In this document: in pieces, positions 26,413 through 34,627 of the stretch | Position numbering within the stretch: position 1 is the stretch's first letter | How the letters are laid out: every line of letters starts with the position of its first letter | The notes under the pieces: generated by a model | Databases searched by the model: none | Told to the model about the DNA's origin: nothing | Seen by the model: only the letters and a program-made list of their open reading frames with translations | NCBI GenBank assembly: GCA_029987245.1 | Contig: DALTWG010000003.1 | Coordinates: 1 to 59,273, forward strand | From: Methanocorpusculum sp. | Lineage (GTDB): Archaea; Halobacteriota; Methanomicrobia; Methanomicrobiales; Methanocorpusculaceae | DNA length: 59,273 nt | Direction: 5' to 3' | Program-made: the position numbers and the translations under genes

Positions 26413-27330
26413 ATGACACTCGAAGAAAAAATCTCATTCTACTCCCGCGAAAGCGCAGCAGAATTCCAGAAATACCTCCGCGATGCCGGATGCCCCTCGC
26501 GCATCACCGTAACACACACCTTCTCCGGCACCCCCTACTTTGAAGGAACCATCGCCTCCTTTGTTAAACTCATCGACCGCCTCACCGCAAAAGAAGCAGA
26601 CTGCGACCTCGACGAACTCAAAAACGACCTCCTTGAACGCAAAACCACCCTCGAAGAATTCTTTGCCGCCCACAAACCCGGCGACCTGATAGAAGAGACC
26701 GCCCCCTCCCGTCTCTTAGCCCAGGCCGAAACAATAAACGAAACCGGGGGCGACGTGGAAAAACTCAAAGCCGGCAAATTCGTCAAAACCCTGATGATAC
26801 TTGCAACCCTCGAAGACAACGGCCTTCTTGAAACCCTCGAAGACGGCGACTGCTACAAACTCACCGGCATCAAAAACCCCGACGACCTCACCGTCATGTA
26901 CCCCTACACCGAATTTACCGGCGTAACCGAAGAAGACCTCAAAGAAACAACCATCACCAGCCACATCCAGGCCTCCTCCAACACAGACTACATCGTCACC
27001 GCCGGAGCGGAAATCCTCTTCACCGAATCCCTGGACGACCTTGCAGACGTGCTGGACAACCTCGACGTCGACGAAGATGAAGCAGGACGCTTTGTTGACG
27101 CCGTCTTTTTCAAACAGATTTTTGTAAGCAGAATCCACAAACTTGTATCCGAAGGAATACGGTGCGAGGCAGATATTGCAGCGGCACTGGGCGCCCCCTC
27201 CTTCCCCCTTGAAGGAACAAACGACGTAATCTCCTTTGATATCAGTTCAGAGTACTTATCCGAGGTTATTTCAGATTTACGCAAGGCCGAAATCCTGTCG
27301 GGTAAAGACGGTAAGATTAAAACCATGTAA
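26413..27330 (+). CDS. Unrecognised acidic 305-aa protein
   Basis: I do not recognise this family. It is soluble, strongly acidic (many Asp/Glu, low Lys/Arg), with no signal or membrane segment. Features: an N-terminal helix-rich part (MTLEEKISFYSRESAAEFQKYLRDAG), a charged central helix (about 50-90), and a C-terminal segment (about 220-300) with alternating helices, ILSGKDGKIKTM at the end. The last part could be a winged-helix fold, given SEYLSEVISDLRKAEILSGKDGKI. The coding DNA is unusually C-rich at third positions, suggesting high expression. Single gene with its own promoter. Confidence 0.8.
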   Translation: MTLEEKISFYSRESAAEFQKYLRDAGCPSRITVTHTFSGTPYFEGTIASFVKLIDRLTAKEADCDLDELKNDLLERKTTLEEFFAAHKPGDLIEETAPSRLLAQAETINETGGDVEKLKAGKFVKTLMILATLEDNGLLETLEDGDCYKLTGIKNPDDLTVMYPYTEFTGVTEEDLKETTITSHIQASSNTDYIVTAGAEILFTESLDDLADVLDNLDVDEDEAGRFVDAVFFKQIFVSRIHKLVSEGIRCEADIAAALGAPSFPLEGTNDVISFDISSEYLSEVISDLRKAEILSGKDGKIKTM

Positions 27331-27348
27331 GAACAAATAATATAGCAA

Positions 27349-27396
27349 GGTGAGGGATGTGGAGTACAAAGCAGTGTGGATACTGCTGCCCTCACC
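27349..27396 (+). ncRNA. Structured RNA element between the 305-aa gene and mobA (terminator or leader)
   Basis: An 8-bp perfect stem ggtgaggg (27349-27356) / ccctcacc (27389-27396) encloses a second 6-bp stem agcagt (27370-27375) / actgct (27382-27387) with loop gtggat. A 13-nt one-sided bulge (27357-27369) separates the helices. It lies 18 nt after one stop and about 100 nt before the mobA start. Two coaxial helices with an asymmetric bulge is more than a plain terminator needs, but no known riboswitch class is matched by eye. Confidence 0.45.
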
Positions 27397-27497
27397 AGTC
27401 CGCTTTTCACATCTTCAAAACTGATTCAGAATAAAAACATCCGCGCGCACATACCTTTCATGTTTATCATCCCGCAAACCAATGTAGTATAGACATT

Positions 27498-28127
27498 ATG
27501 GCTGTGAAACGTTCTGCAATGATATTAGCCGGCGGCGAGGCGAAGCGCGCCGACGGACGCGAGAAATATTTCTTTTCCTATAAAGGCTGCTCATTTATCG
27601 CGCGGCTGGTACATGCGTTTGAAGGCATTGCCGATGAAATTGTGATTGTTGCAAAAAGTGAAAAACATACCAGAGATTTCCAGGGATTGCCCGATATCGT
27701 CCGCTGCACCTGGGACCGCGAGCCGGGGCGCGGCCCGGTCGGCGGCATTTCCACGGGTATAGATGCAGTCAAGGGAGAAACAGTCTTTATTGCAGCCTGC
27801 GACATGCCCACCATCAACAGCGCTATTGTAACCTATCTCTTTGACAATATCGGCGACTATGACGCAATCATCCCACAGTGGGAAAATACCGACATAGAAC
27901 CGCTCCACGCGGTGTATAAAGCTGAAGCGGTCCGCAAGTACATGAAAACCTGCGACTCGCTTCAACTGCGCAAAATGGTGGATTCGCTCAATACAAAACG
28001 CGTCAGCCCCGAAGAGTTGCGCAGATTCGACCCGGATTTGGAGACGTTTAGAAATATCAACACGCTTGCAGAACTCAAAGCGCTGGGACCGGAAGCGGCG
28101 TATAAGCCGAAGAACGGGGAAAAATAG
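27498..28127 (+). CDS. mobA: Molybdenum cofactor guanylyltransferase-like protein (MobA family)
   Basis: A 209-aa nucleotidyltransferase. The N-terminal SAMILAGGEAKRADGREKYFF is the GTP-binding G-G-x-x-x-R-x-G..K loop (slightly variant: AKRADG). GRGPVGGISTGID and AACDMPTINSAIV (the D-x-P metal motif) complete the MobA signature. It would attach GMP to molybdopterin, as needed for formylmethanofuran dehydrogenase or formate dehydrogenase cofactors. Related nucleotidyltransferases such as CofC differ in the first loop, so MobA is the best call. The downstream gene is convergent. Confidence 0.85.
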   Translation: MAVKRSAMILAGGEAKRADGREKYFFSYKGCSFIARLVHAFEGIADEIVIVAKSEKHTRDFQGLPDIVRCTWDREPGRGPVGGISTGIDAVKGETVFIAACDMPTINSAIVTYLFDNIGDYDAIIPQWENTDIEPLHAVYKAEAVRKYMKTCDSLQLRKMVDSLNTKRVSPEELRRFDPDLETFRNINTLAELKALGPEAAYKPKNGEK

Positions 28128-28143
28128 GGATTGCAGCAATCCC
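28127..28143. terminator. Hairpin between convergent mobA and small membrane protein gene
   Basis: Arms gggatt and aatccc around gcagc, right at the mobA stop, in a 19-bp gap between convergent genes. Confidence 0.45.
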
Positions 28144-28146
28144 CCC

Positions 28147-28374
28147 TTATTTATTCGTAATCCTGACAATAACCGCCGTTGCAGCAAACATCAGCACAAT
28201 AATCCCCCCGGTAAACACATAAAACGGCATCATATCATTAATCGACGCACAGTACTCTTTGAGCGGATTCGAGCAGAGAATTCCGACCGCAAGTAAAATC
28301 ACATCAATAACCACCGCCGCGATTGTTCCTTTAAGATTCGTCTTCGTATTTTTCCGCGCCTCTTTTGCTGCCAT
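28147..28374 (-). CDS. Small two-helix membrane protein, unrecognised
   Basis: A 75-aa protein with a basic N-terminus (AAKEARKNTKTN) and two hydrophobic helices (about 15-34 and 49-70) joined by a short loop holding one Cys. It ends in RITNK. The positive N-terminus suggests both ends are inside. No family recognised; similar small membrane proteins are common near energy-metabolism genes but no role can be assigned. A ribosome site ggagg lies just upstream of the ATG. Confidence 0.7.
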   Translation of the reverse strand: MAAKEARKNTKTNLKGTIAAVVIDVILLAVGILCSNPLKEYCASINDMMPFYVFTGGIIVLMFAATAVIVRITNK

Positions 28375-28425
28375 ATATATCCTCCCTACTATTTCTGTAT
28401 CCCCTGCTATTAGAGCCTTTGCAAC

Positions 28426-28866
28426 CTAAAGCGGCAAAATCCCGGAAAAGTTGCAGGAAAGCACCGCATCTTTCAAAGAAAGCACCGCGGAACAGACCGC
28501 GTCGCTTAACCCCTCCCCGTCTGCAAGCGACAGCGGTTCAATACCAAGGAAAATAATCTCCCCGGCGTCCTCTTTGAGATATTCCGCAAGAAATGCAAGA
28601 CTCATCATATGCGTGCCGACAGCCGTGTCATGGATTTTATCCGCCGGAATGCGGCGTACCTCGCCGGGCCTGCATCCCATCAGGGCAGCATCGGCTATAA
28701 CAAGCGTATCAGGCCTTTTGCGCCGCACAATGCCGGTGAAATTCTCCGGCGCCGTGCCGCAGTCAAACGCCGAAACAGTGCCGCCTTCCAGCAGATGCGC
28801 GAGAAACGGGCCCGCGCCGTCATCGGAATGCAACGCGTTTCCCACCCCGAAAAAAATCACGGACAT
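28426..28866 (-). CDS. Hydrogenase maturation protease (HycI/HybD family)
   Basis: A 146-aa endopeptidase that trims the C-terminus of a [NiFe]-hydrogenase large subunit after nickel insertion. The hallmark GVGNALHSDDGAG (about residues 7-19) supplies the first Ni-ligand acid. IADAAL (about 57-62) and VGTHMMSLAFL (about 82-92) supply the second acid and the His. In methanogens the clients would be F420-reducing, Ech/Eha-type or Mvh hydrogenases. No hydrogenase genes are in the window, so the client is unknown. Confidence 0.88.
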   Translation of the reverse strand: MSVIFFGVGNALHSDDGAGPFLAHLLEGGTVSAFDCGTAPENFTGIVRRKRPDTLVIADAALMGCRPGEVRRIPADKIHDTAVGTHMMSLAFLAEYLKEDAGEIIFLGIEPLSLADGEGLSDAVCSAVLSLKDAVLSCNFSGILPL

Positions 28867-28872
28867 GCAAAA

Positions 28873-29250
28873 TCAGATTTTATGGTAGGTATAGCCGTGT
28901 GTATCGGTTAAAACCTTACCGTCCGCTGAAATAGTAAACTGCTCGCCTTTATTGGTCGTCTGGGACGCTGGCTCGGTCTTGTAGGTGTCGTTATGGATAA
29001 TCCAGGTAAACTCGTCCTCGGAAAAGACCTCATCGGTCTCGCAGTCTGCAATAACCTCTTTTCCGGTTAAATCATTATTGAACGTATATGCATAATACCG
29101 GACAAAATCACTTTCTGTATCCATTTTCCATGTACCGAGGACCGGATCGGAAAAGCCGCCGGAAGAAGAGCCTGAATCACTGACGCAACCCGCACATACG
29201 AGTACAGCGGTCAGGACCGCGGCAAGTAAGCATATGACTACCTTTTTCAT
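28873..29250 (-). CDS. Small lipoprotein, paralogue of the 29301 gene
   Basis: A 125-aa lipoprotein. A signal peptide ends in a lipobox (LVCAGC, Cys at residue 22), followed by a Ser/Gly linker and a beta-rich domain with GTWKMDTESD near the start and a C-terminal FTISADGKVLTDTHGYTYHKI. The pattern 'GTW..x..SADGKxLTD' is shared with the next gene upstream, so the two are duplicates of a lipocalin- or META-like module. Function unknown; located at the outer face of the membrane. Confidence 0.8.
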   Translation of the reverse strand: MKKVVICLLAAVLTAVLVCAGCVSDSGSSSGGFSDPVLGTWKMDTESDFVRYYAYTFNNDLTGKEVIADCETDEVFSEDEFTWIIHNDTYKTEPASQTTNKGEQFTISADGKVLTDTHGYTYHKI

Positions 29251-29300
29251 ACTAATTGATAGGTTGCATATCTATATCAACATGTGGCTAAAAAGGAGAA

Positions 29301-29672
29301 TTAAATTCTGAAGTAGGTTATCTCCAGACCGTCGGTGAGCGTCTTGCCGTCTGCAGAGAGAACAAACTCCGCAGCGCCTTCGATTACTTCATCGCCGTTG
29401 TCATAGGCTATTTTGTATTTGCCGTCGGAAAACGACCATGCCCCGTCATAACTCATTTCAGCGGTTTTTGTTCCGGCAACATACCAGGTTTCGGTAAAGG
29501 TATTGTCCGCATTGAATGTATAGACAAGGTCAAATTCATCACCGTCTTCATGTTCCCACTGCCATGTACCGGCAATGCCGTCGGTTGAAGCGGGAGTGCT
29601 GCTCACACACCCCGCGCACATGACCGCGGAAAAGAGCACTAGAACCAGTAAACCTGCAGGTATCTTATTCAT
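29301..29672 (-). CDS. Small lipoprotein, paralogue of the 28873 gene
   Basis: A 123-aa lipoprotein. Start set at MNKIPAGLLVLVLF because this gives a proper signal peptide; the longer frame adds an Arg-rich, unlikely N-terminus. The lipobox MCAGC is followed by Ser/Thr, then a beta domain beginning GIAGTWQWEHEDGDEFDLVYTFNADNTFTETW and ending EFVLSADGKTLTDGLEITYFRI. It looks like a small beta-barrel ligand binder; ligand unknown. Its 3' end is 50 bp upstream of the related gene. Confidence 0.78.
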   Translation of the reverse strand: MNKIPAGLLVLVLFSAVMCAGCVSSTPASTDGIAGTWQWEHEDGDEFDLVYTFNADNTFTETWYVAGTKTAEMSYDGAWSFSDGKYKIAYDNGDEVIEGAAEFVLSADGKTLTDGLEITYFRI

Positions 29673-29724
29673 GCACAATTCTTTGTACGTCAACAGATAT
29701 GAACCTATCCCGCGCGCCCGCGGC

Positions 29725-29734
29725 AAAAAAAAAA
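29725..29734 (-). terminator. Oligo-T tract directly after aIF-1A
   Basis: Ten consecutive A on the plus strand give ten U in the minus-strand transcript immediately after the aIF-1A stop codon. This is a strong archaeal intrinsic terminator signal. Confidence 0.6.
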
Positions 29735-30052
29735 TCAGAGATATTTGTGAGCTCTCAGCCAGTCTACCTGTGGTCCGGTGTACCGGTAGACAATATCACA
29801 TTTGTCATCCTGGAAATCCCACGGAATTACAATCAGAATATCGCCTTCGCGAATCCATATCCGTTTCTTAATCTTGCCCTTAATCCGCCCCAGACGGGTT
29901 ACCCCGTCAGAGCAGCGGACCTTGATGTGATTGGAGCCGAGCATGAGCTCAGCCTGGGCAAACTGTTCCTTTACACGCTTGTTCGGGAGCTTTACGCGAA
30001 TAATGCTTCCGTCTTCTGCGACATCTTCGTTTGAGCTTTCTATTGCACCCAA
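29735..30052 (-). CDS. eif1A: Translation initiation factor aIF-1A
   Basis: A 105-aa OB-fold factor that helps 30S scanning and start selection. The core QAELMLGSNHIKVRCSDGVTRLGRIKGKIKKRIWIREGDILIVIPWDFQDDKCDIVYRYTGPQVDWL is unmistakable. The start is unusual. The only possible initiator is TTG at 30052, because a stop codon lies two codons upstream in frame and no ATG or GTG occurs before the conserved part. A ribosome site (aaggag, about 30065-30070 on the minus strand) supports it. Divergent from the YkgJ-type gene. Confidence 0.95.
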   Translation of the reverse strand: MGAIESSNEDVAEDGSIIRVKLPNKRVKEQFAQAELMLGSNHIKVRCSDGVTRLGRIKGKIKKRIWIREGDILIVIPWDFQDDKCDIVYRYTGPQVDWLRAHKYL

Positions 30053-30187
30053 GTGTCAGTTACTCCTTGTTCATATCTATTGGGCGTCAAATTACATAAA
30101 CACTACTACTGATAGTCCCGTGAGATTTTTTGCATTTTTCTACCACAATGCTTATCTCATGGCATACAAAAATTGTATATATCATTT

Positions 30188-30883
30188 ATGGCAGGAACAC
30201 CTGAAGCGGAATTAAAACGGCTGGAGGAGGAACTGGTAAAACTTGCAGCATTCCCCCGCGAAGAACTGGAATATATCATCCGTGAAATAGGTTTTTCCTG
30301 CTCGCTTTGCGGTAGATGCTGCACCAAAGAATACAACGGTCATGTTTTTTTGCTTGCAAAAGATACGGCGCGGGTTAAGGAGTTTGCAAAAGATGCCATT
30401 GTTCCCGCACCGGGTTTTCCTTATTCCGATGCAGGCGGGAATTTTTATGTCTCCGGCTATGCGCTCAAGACAAAGGAAAACGGCGACTGCATATTCCTCG
30501 AAAACAACCGCTGCACAATTTACGAAAAACGGTTTGCAATATGTCGGCTGTATCCTTACATGCTGCACCGCGAAAAAGATGCGCGCGGGCATCTGGACTG
30601 GCGCATGATTTCAGGGCTTGGCGAACACGGGTCCTATGAAAATGAAATCGGGGATGAAGATGTGCGCAAAATTGCAGACGATACATTTGCTTATGAAACC
30701 GGGTATCTGGTGCAGGAGATTTTGTTTCATAAGTTTCTGCTGAAAACGTTTGCCGCACGCGGTGAAAAATTTGTCCGGCGCGATCATGACGCGCGCACCC
30801 GCGCTTTTCAGAAATCCGGGCAGGCGGTTGTGTATGTCTTTGACGGGGAGAAATTCGTACGGGAGGTTGTAAATGCGCCGTAG
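30188..30883 (+). CDS. YkgJ-type cysteine cluster protein (putative zinc/iron chelator)
   Basis: A 231-aa cytosolic protein. The Cys pattern is CSLCGRCC (about residues 38-45), GDCIFLENNRCTIYEKRFAICRLYP (about 100-124) and a Phe/Tyr-rich tail, as in the YkgJ family (CxGxCC...CxxLxxxxCxIYexRPxxCRxFP). The start is taken at MAGTPEAE; an ATG five codons upstream is possible. Family members are annotated as Fe-S or zinc-binding, with no defined role. The 3' end overlaps the next gene by 11 nt. Confidence 0.85.
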   Translation: MAGTPEAELKRLEEELVKLAAFPREELEYIIREIGFSCSLCGRCCTKEYNGHVFLLAKDTARVKEFAKDAIVPAPGFPYSDAGGNFYVSGYALKTKENGDCIFLENNRCTIYEKRFAICRLYPYMLHREKDARGHLDWRMISGLGEHGSYENEIGDEDVRKIADDTFAYETGYLVQEILFHKFLLKTFAARGEKFVRRDHDARTRAFQKSGQAVVYVFDGEKFVREVVNAP

Positions 30884-31454
30884 TTTTGGCATCGCTCTGC
30901 TTTGTTTCGCACTGGTCCTGCTTCTTGCAGGCGCGGGATGTATCACAAGCCAGAATCAGGATACAGACACGGAGCAGTCTTTGAATCCGGCGTCCCAGGT
31001 CGGGGAACTGCGGGGCATGTATCTGAATTATGTAGATGAAAAATCGGGCGATTCCTGGTGGGCGACGATGAAAACAAAGGTCGGGTCTTCGGTTTTGTCC
31101 CTGAAAAGCCCGAAGGTTTCGGTATCTGAGATAGAGCTTTCGGATGAAAAACGGGAAATTCTGGAGACCGCGCTGAAACTGTGCGGGCTTTCGATAAATC
31201 CGGGAACGGGTTTTGCGCTTGCGAAATTGAATGCATCCAATGAGGCAGATACATCTGAATTTTCGCTGAAGGATTTATTCGCTTTGGAAACCGCAAGTGA
31301 ATCGCCGAAAAATCTGCAGCTCTGGACTGAGTATTCCATGTCGCGCTATCCGTATTTTGGAATCGGCGGTATTTCCAAAGCGGAATGGAACAAGGTCTGG
31401 CCTGTTTTGCAAAAGGCGCTTTTAGATGCTGTGGGCTATCAAAGCGGAGAATAA
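30873..31454 (+). CDS. Lipoprotein of unknown function
   Basis: A 193-aa lipoprotein. Signal peptide RRSFGIALLCFALVLLLAGAG with lipobox LAGAGC (Cys about 22); the mature part starts with a Gln/Asp/Thr-rich spacer. The rest is soluble alpha/beta with no motif I know; Trp residues at DSWWATM and EWNKVWPVLQ stand out. A clear ribosome site (ggagg) lies 6 nt before the ATG. It overlaps the YkgJ-type gene by 11 nt and is followed after 5 nt by the TBP-like gene, so the three are one operon. Confidence 0.75.
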   Translation: MRRSFGIALLCFALVLLLAGAGCITSQNQDTDTEQSLNPASQVGELRGMYLNYVDEKSGDSWWATMKTKVGSSVLSLKSPKVSVSEIELSDEKREILETALKLCGLSINPGTGFALAKLNASNEADTSEFSLKDLFALETASESPKNLQLWTEYSMSRYPYFGIGGISKAEWNKVWPVLQKALLDAVGYQSGE

Positions 31455-31459
31455 GTCTG

Positions 31460-31909
31460 ATGCGGATGAAAACCTCGGCGATGTTTGGTTCGCTGAATGC
31501 TCCGGTTGATTTGGAGGCACTTGCCGGACTGGAGAATTTCCGGCTGCAGAGATACGGCTATCTGAAGATGGGCGCGGCCACGGCCTGTATTTTCAAATCG
31601 GGAAAAGTGCAGATATACGGATTAAAGGATTTAGCATCGGTGCAGGCGGTCTGGGATGAGTTCCTCAAAGAAATCGGGGAGCGAACCGATGTTTCCCGCG
31701 CTGATACGAGCCCACGGGTAAAATATATCACCGCGGAAGAGGAACTTGGATTTGTACCGGATATTGCGGCACAACTGGTGCGAAAAACCGGTGAGGGGAC
31801 GGTTATTGTGCGTAAAAGCGGGATTGTTGTTTTAGACGGGTTTGCATCGGTGGAAAAAGCAATGGGGGCTTTTCTAGAGATAAAAGAGGAATTGAAAAAA
31901 GTACCATAA
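31460..31909 (+). CDS. Divergent TATA-binding-protein-like two-repeat protein
   Basis: A 149-aa cytosolic protein. The first half ends in ATACIFKSGKVQIYGLKDL, closely following the TBP stirrup pattern (LIFxSGKxVCTGAKS..). The second half has TVIVRKSGIVVLDGFASVEKAM in the same register. Both are followed by a helix as in the TBP fold. It is shorter than TBP (about 180 aa), lacks the YxPExFPGLVYRM segment and has lost the intercalating Phe in repeat 2, so it may not bind DNA as TBP does. Start ATG at 31460 chosen because it begins the conserved part, 5 nt after the lipoprotein stop. Role unknown. Confidence 0.55.
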   Translation: MRMKTSAMFGSLNAPVDLEALAGLENFRLQRYGYLKMGAATACIFKSGKVQIYGLKDLASVQAVWDEFLKEIGERTDVSRADTSPRVKYITAEEELGFVPDIAAQLVRKTGEGTVIVRKSGIVVLDGFASVEKAMGAFLEIKEELKKVP

Positions 31910-31912
31910 CAG

Positions 31913-34627
31913 TTACCCCCAGTACCTGTGCGTCTGAACAAATTTGCGCTCAGCCTTTAAAATCTCCCGGTAAAAATTATCTCCGGCGGCAAATGTCCCC
32001 AAAATCCGTGCGGCCGCCTCCGGCCCCACCCCGCGGCCGGAAAGTGCAATAACCGCTTTTTTCCCGCTGGACAGGACCATATTTGCATTGCGCATCATAC
32101 GGTCGCGGGCCTCTTTTTCCTCGGTTGAGAGCGTCTTTTTGCGCAAAGCAAGATACGCCTGTTCCTCATAGGGCTTGAGTACTGCAATCAGCCGCGCACC
32201 GCAAACAGGGCAGACCGGCTGTTCGGTGACGCGGCCGGTTTTGGTGCGTGATTTCCAGCTTTTGCAGTGCATACAGGCTAAAATGATGTCCTGCTCTGCA
32301 ATCCGGTGCTTGACAGACTCGATAATTGCCTGGTCTTCTCCGGGCGGGGTTACCACATCGCGGCCGGTAAAAAGCCCCTGAGCGCCGATTATCGATAAAC
32401 GGCTGCACTTTGTCTCCATTTCATGATTTTTGAGCCGCGTTAAAATCCATTTCGCCCCTTCAACATCCATGTTGGAGAAAAAGAGCTCTCTGAAAGCTTC
32501 GCTTTCTATTACCGTGCCGTCGAAAAGCTCCAAGAGGCGATTGATGCTGATTTTTTCATAATCCGCATCCGCGTCAATTGCGCCGAATTTTTTGGCAACC
32601 TGCACCAGTTTCCACTTATAAAGCGCCGTTTTCTTCAAAGCAAGCTGCAAAATGCCTTCCACATGCTCCGGCTCGACAGTGCAAAGTACCTCTTCAACAT
32701 CGGGTGCAGCAAGCATCTTTGGAAGCCGGATTAAAATCCGGTACGCATTCGTTTCGATACCAACCGAGGTGCCGTAGCGCGCGGAGATTAAAATCGACAA
32801 AACACGCCCGATTGCTTCATTAACCTTGTGTCCGCCGCACAAATTCACCACAACCCCTTCGTCTGCGTCTTCAAGCACAATTAACTTATCTGTCGCCGTT
32901 ACCGAGCGGTTTTTCACCATCTCGTCAAGGATTTTTTCCGCAAAACGAACGGAATTCGCATCCGCTTTGTAATCCGCGAAATTACGCATCCGGCGCAGGC
33001 GGCCTACTTCCATCGCAACGGAAAGAGGAACCGGAATCTGTTCTCCTTCCCACGAAGGAAGCTCACCTTTGGCGTTTTTCGCCGGTTCGACCATGATTTT
33101 ATTGTCTTCAATGTCAAGCACCCGCCACATCTGCCCGCGGGCAACAAAAACCGCACCAGAGGAAATCCAGGATATGACAAAACTTTCGTCGAGTGTTCCT
33201 ACCGGCTTTCTTGAAACAACGTCGAAAATGAGACTCTTTTTCTCATCGGCAATCATGGACAGATTCAGCGAAAGATACCGGCGGGCACGTGCTTTGGTAA
33301 TTACCATGCCCGACTCGGTTCTGATGAGATAATGCTTTTCCATGCGGGAAATCACCGAATCAATGAGTTCCGATGAGTTTTCAAAACACCGGCACCGTGC
33401 AAAAACTGCCTTGATTTTCTCAATCGAAATCTCGCCGCGCTCAACCGCAAGCGCTGCTATCTGATTTGCCGCGACATCAGCGGGATTGATATGAAGACGT
33501 ACCTTTTCGGGCTCGCTTGCAAGCGATTTACGCACAATAACCATGGATTCGAGGATATCGTCAAATCCGGTTGCTAGAATGATTCCTTTTGACGCGGCAT
33601 TAATCTGATGTCCCGCGCGGCCGGTTCTCTGCATCAGCCGCGCCACCTCGCGCGGCGAATTAAACTGAACCACATGGTCAATCTGACCGATATCAATGCC
33701 TAATTCCATCGAAGAGGTGCAGATCATGCACCGTGTTCTGCCCTCGCGGAATGCATCTTCAGCATCAATTCTCACCTCGCGCGAAAGCGAGCCGTGATGC
33801 ACATCGACGTCGGTTCTCCCCTGCTCTTTGAGCGAAACGCCGATGGATTCTGCAACGCTTCGCGTATTGGTAAAAACAAGCGTGGAATTATGTGCATCTA
33901 TGCATTTTCCGATGAGTTTTGTCTGGTCGCGAAAACTCTCGCCGGCGAACCTGACTGACAAATCAAGCGTTTTTGCAACCGGCACCTGCACAATTTCAAA
34001 GGACCGCATTCCGCAAAGGAATTTGCCGACAACGTCAGGGTTCCCGACTGTTGCGGAAATGCCGATGCGCTGGAACTCGCCGGTGTATTCAGCGAGGCGT
34101 TCCAGGGCCACTTCCAGTTGGCATCCGCGCTTGCCGTCGGCAAGTTCGTGAATTTCGTCTACAATTACGTATCTAACGCCGGACAAGTGTTTGCGAAGCA
34201 CTTTGCCCATAAACATTGCCTGGAGACTTTCCGGCGTGGTAATTAAGATGTCCGGAGGATGTGTCGCCTGCTTTTTGCGGTCGTTTTGCGTCGTATCACC
34301 GTGGCGCACGGCAATTTTGAGTCCGAGTTCCTTCCCCCACCATTCAAGGCGCGTCATCATGTCGCGGTTTAAGGACCGAAGCGGTGTGATATATAAAGCG
34401 GAAAAACCGTCAGGGTGCACTTTGGAAAGCAGTTGATGAAATACCGGAAGCATTGCTGATTCGGTTTTTCCCGTTCCCGTCGGTGCAATTAAAACCGCAT
34501 TTACGCCGGCAATCAGGCGGGGCACGGCGCGGAGCTGAATCTCGGAAAATTCCTCAAATCCGCGCTTTTCAAGCACCTCGCGGATTTTGGGGTGCAGCAT
34601 GGCTTTAACTTCATCAATGACGCTCAT
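31913..34627 (-). CDS. Lhr-type superfamily 2 helicase
   Basis: A 904-aa ATP-dependent helicase of the archaeal Lhr group. Motifs: Q-like FSEIQLRAVP (27-36), Walker A APTGTGKTES (48-57), TPLRSL, TTPESL, DEIHEL (157-162), GISATVGNP, and QRTGRAGHQ. A winged helix and Lhr core domain follow. The C-terminal part carries a zinc-ribbon-like pair, CMHCKSWKS and CPVCGARL, which is not universal in Lhr. It overlaps the phosphoesterase gene by ATGA. Lhr/phosphoesterase pairs also occur in bacterial DNA repair operons, so a repair role is likely. Confidence 0.92.
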   Translation of the reverse strand: MSVIDEVKAMLHPKIREVLEKRGFEEFSEIQLRAVPRLIAGVNAVLIAPTGTGKTESAMLPVFHQLLSKVHPDGFSALYITPLRSLNRDMMTRLEWWGKELGLKIAVRHGDTTQNDRKKQATHPPDILITTPESLQAMFMGKVLRKHLSGVRYVIVDEIHELADGKRGCQLEVALERLAEYTGEFQRIGISATVGNPDVVGKFLCGMRSFEIVQVPVAKTLDLSVRFAGESFRDQTKLIGKCIDAHNSTLVFTNTRSVAESIGVSLKEQGRTDVDVHHGSLSREVRIDAEDAFREGRTRCMICTSSMELGIDIGQIDHVVQFNSPREVARLMQRTGRAGHQINAASKGIILATGFDDILESMVIVRKSLASEPEKVRLHINPADVAANQIAALAVERGEISIEKIKAVFARCRCFENSSELIDSVISRMEKHYLIRTESGMVITKARARRYLSLNLSMIADEKKSLIFDVVSRKPVGTLDESFVISWISSGAVFVARGQMWRVLDIEDNKIMVEPAKNAKGELPSWEGEQIPVPLSVAMEVGRLRRMRNFADYKADANSVRFAEKILDEMVKNRSVTATDKLIVLEDADEGVVVNLCGGHKVNEAIGRVLSILISARYGTSVGIETNAYRILIRLPKMLAAPDVEEVLCTVEPEHVEGILQLALKKTALYKWKLVQVAKKFGAIDADADYEKISINRLLELFDGTVIESEAFRELFFSNMDVEGAKWILTRLKNHEMETKCSRLSIIGAQGLFTGRDVVTPPGEDQAIIESVKHRIAEQDIILACMHCKSWKSRTKTGRVTEQPVCPVCGARLIAVLKPYEEQAYLALRKKTLSTEEKEARDRMMRNANMVLSSGKKAVIALSGRGVGPEAAARILGTFAAGDNFYREILKAERKFVQTHRYWG

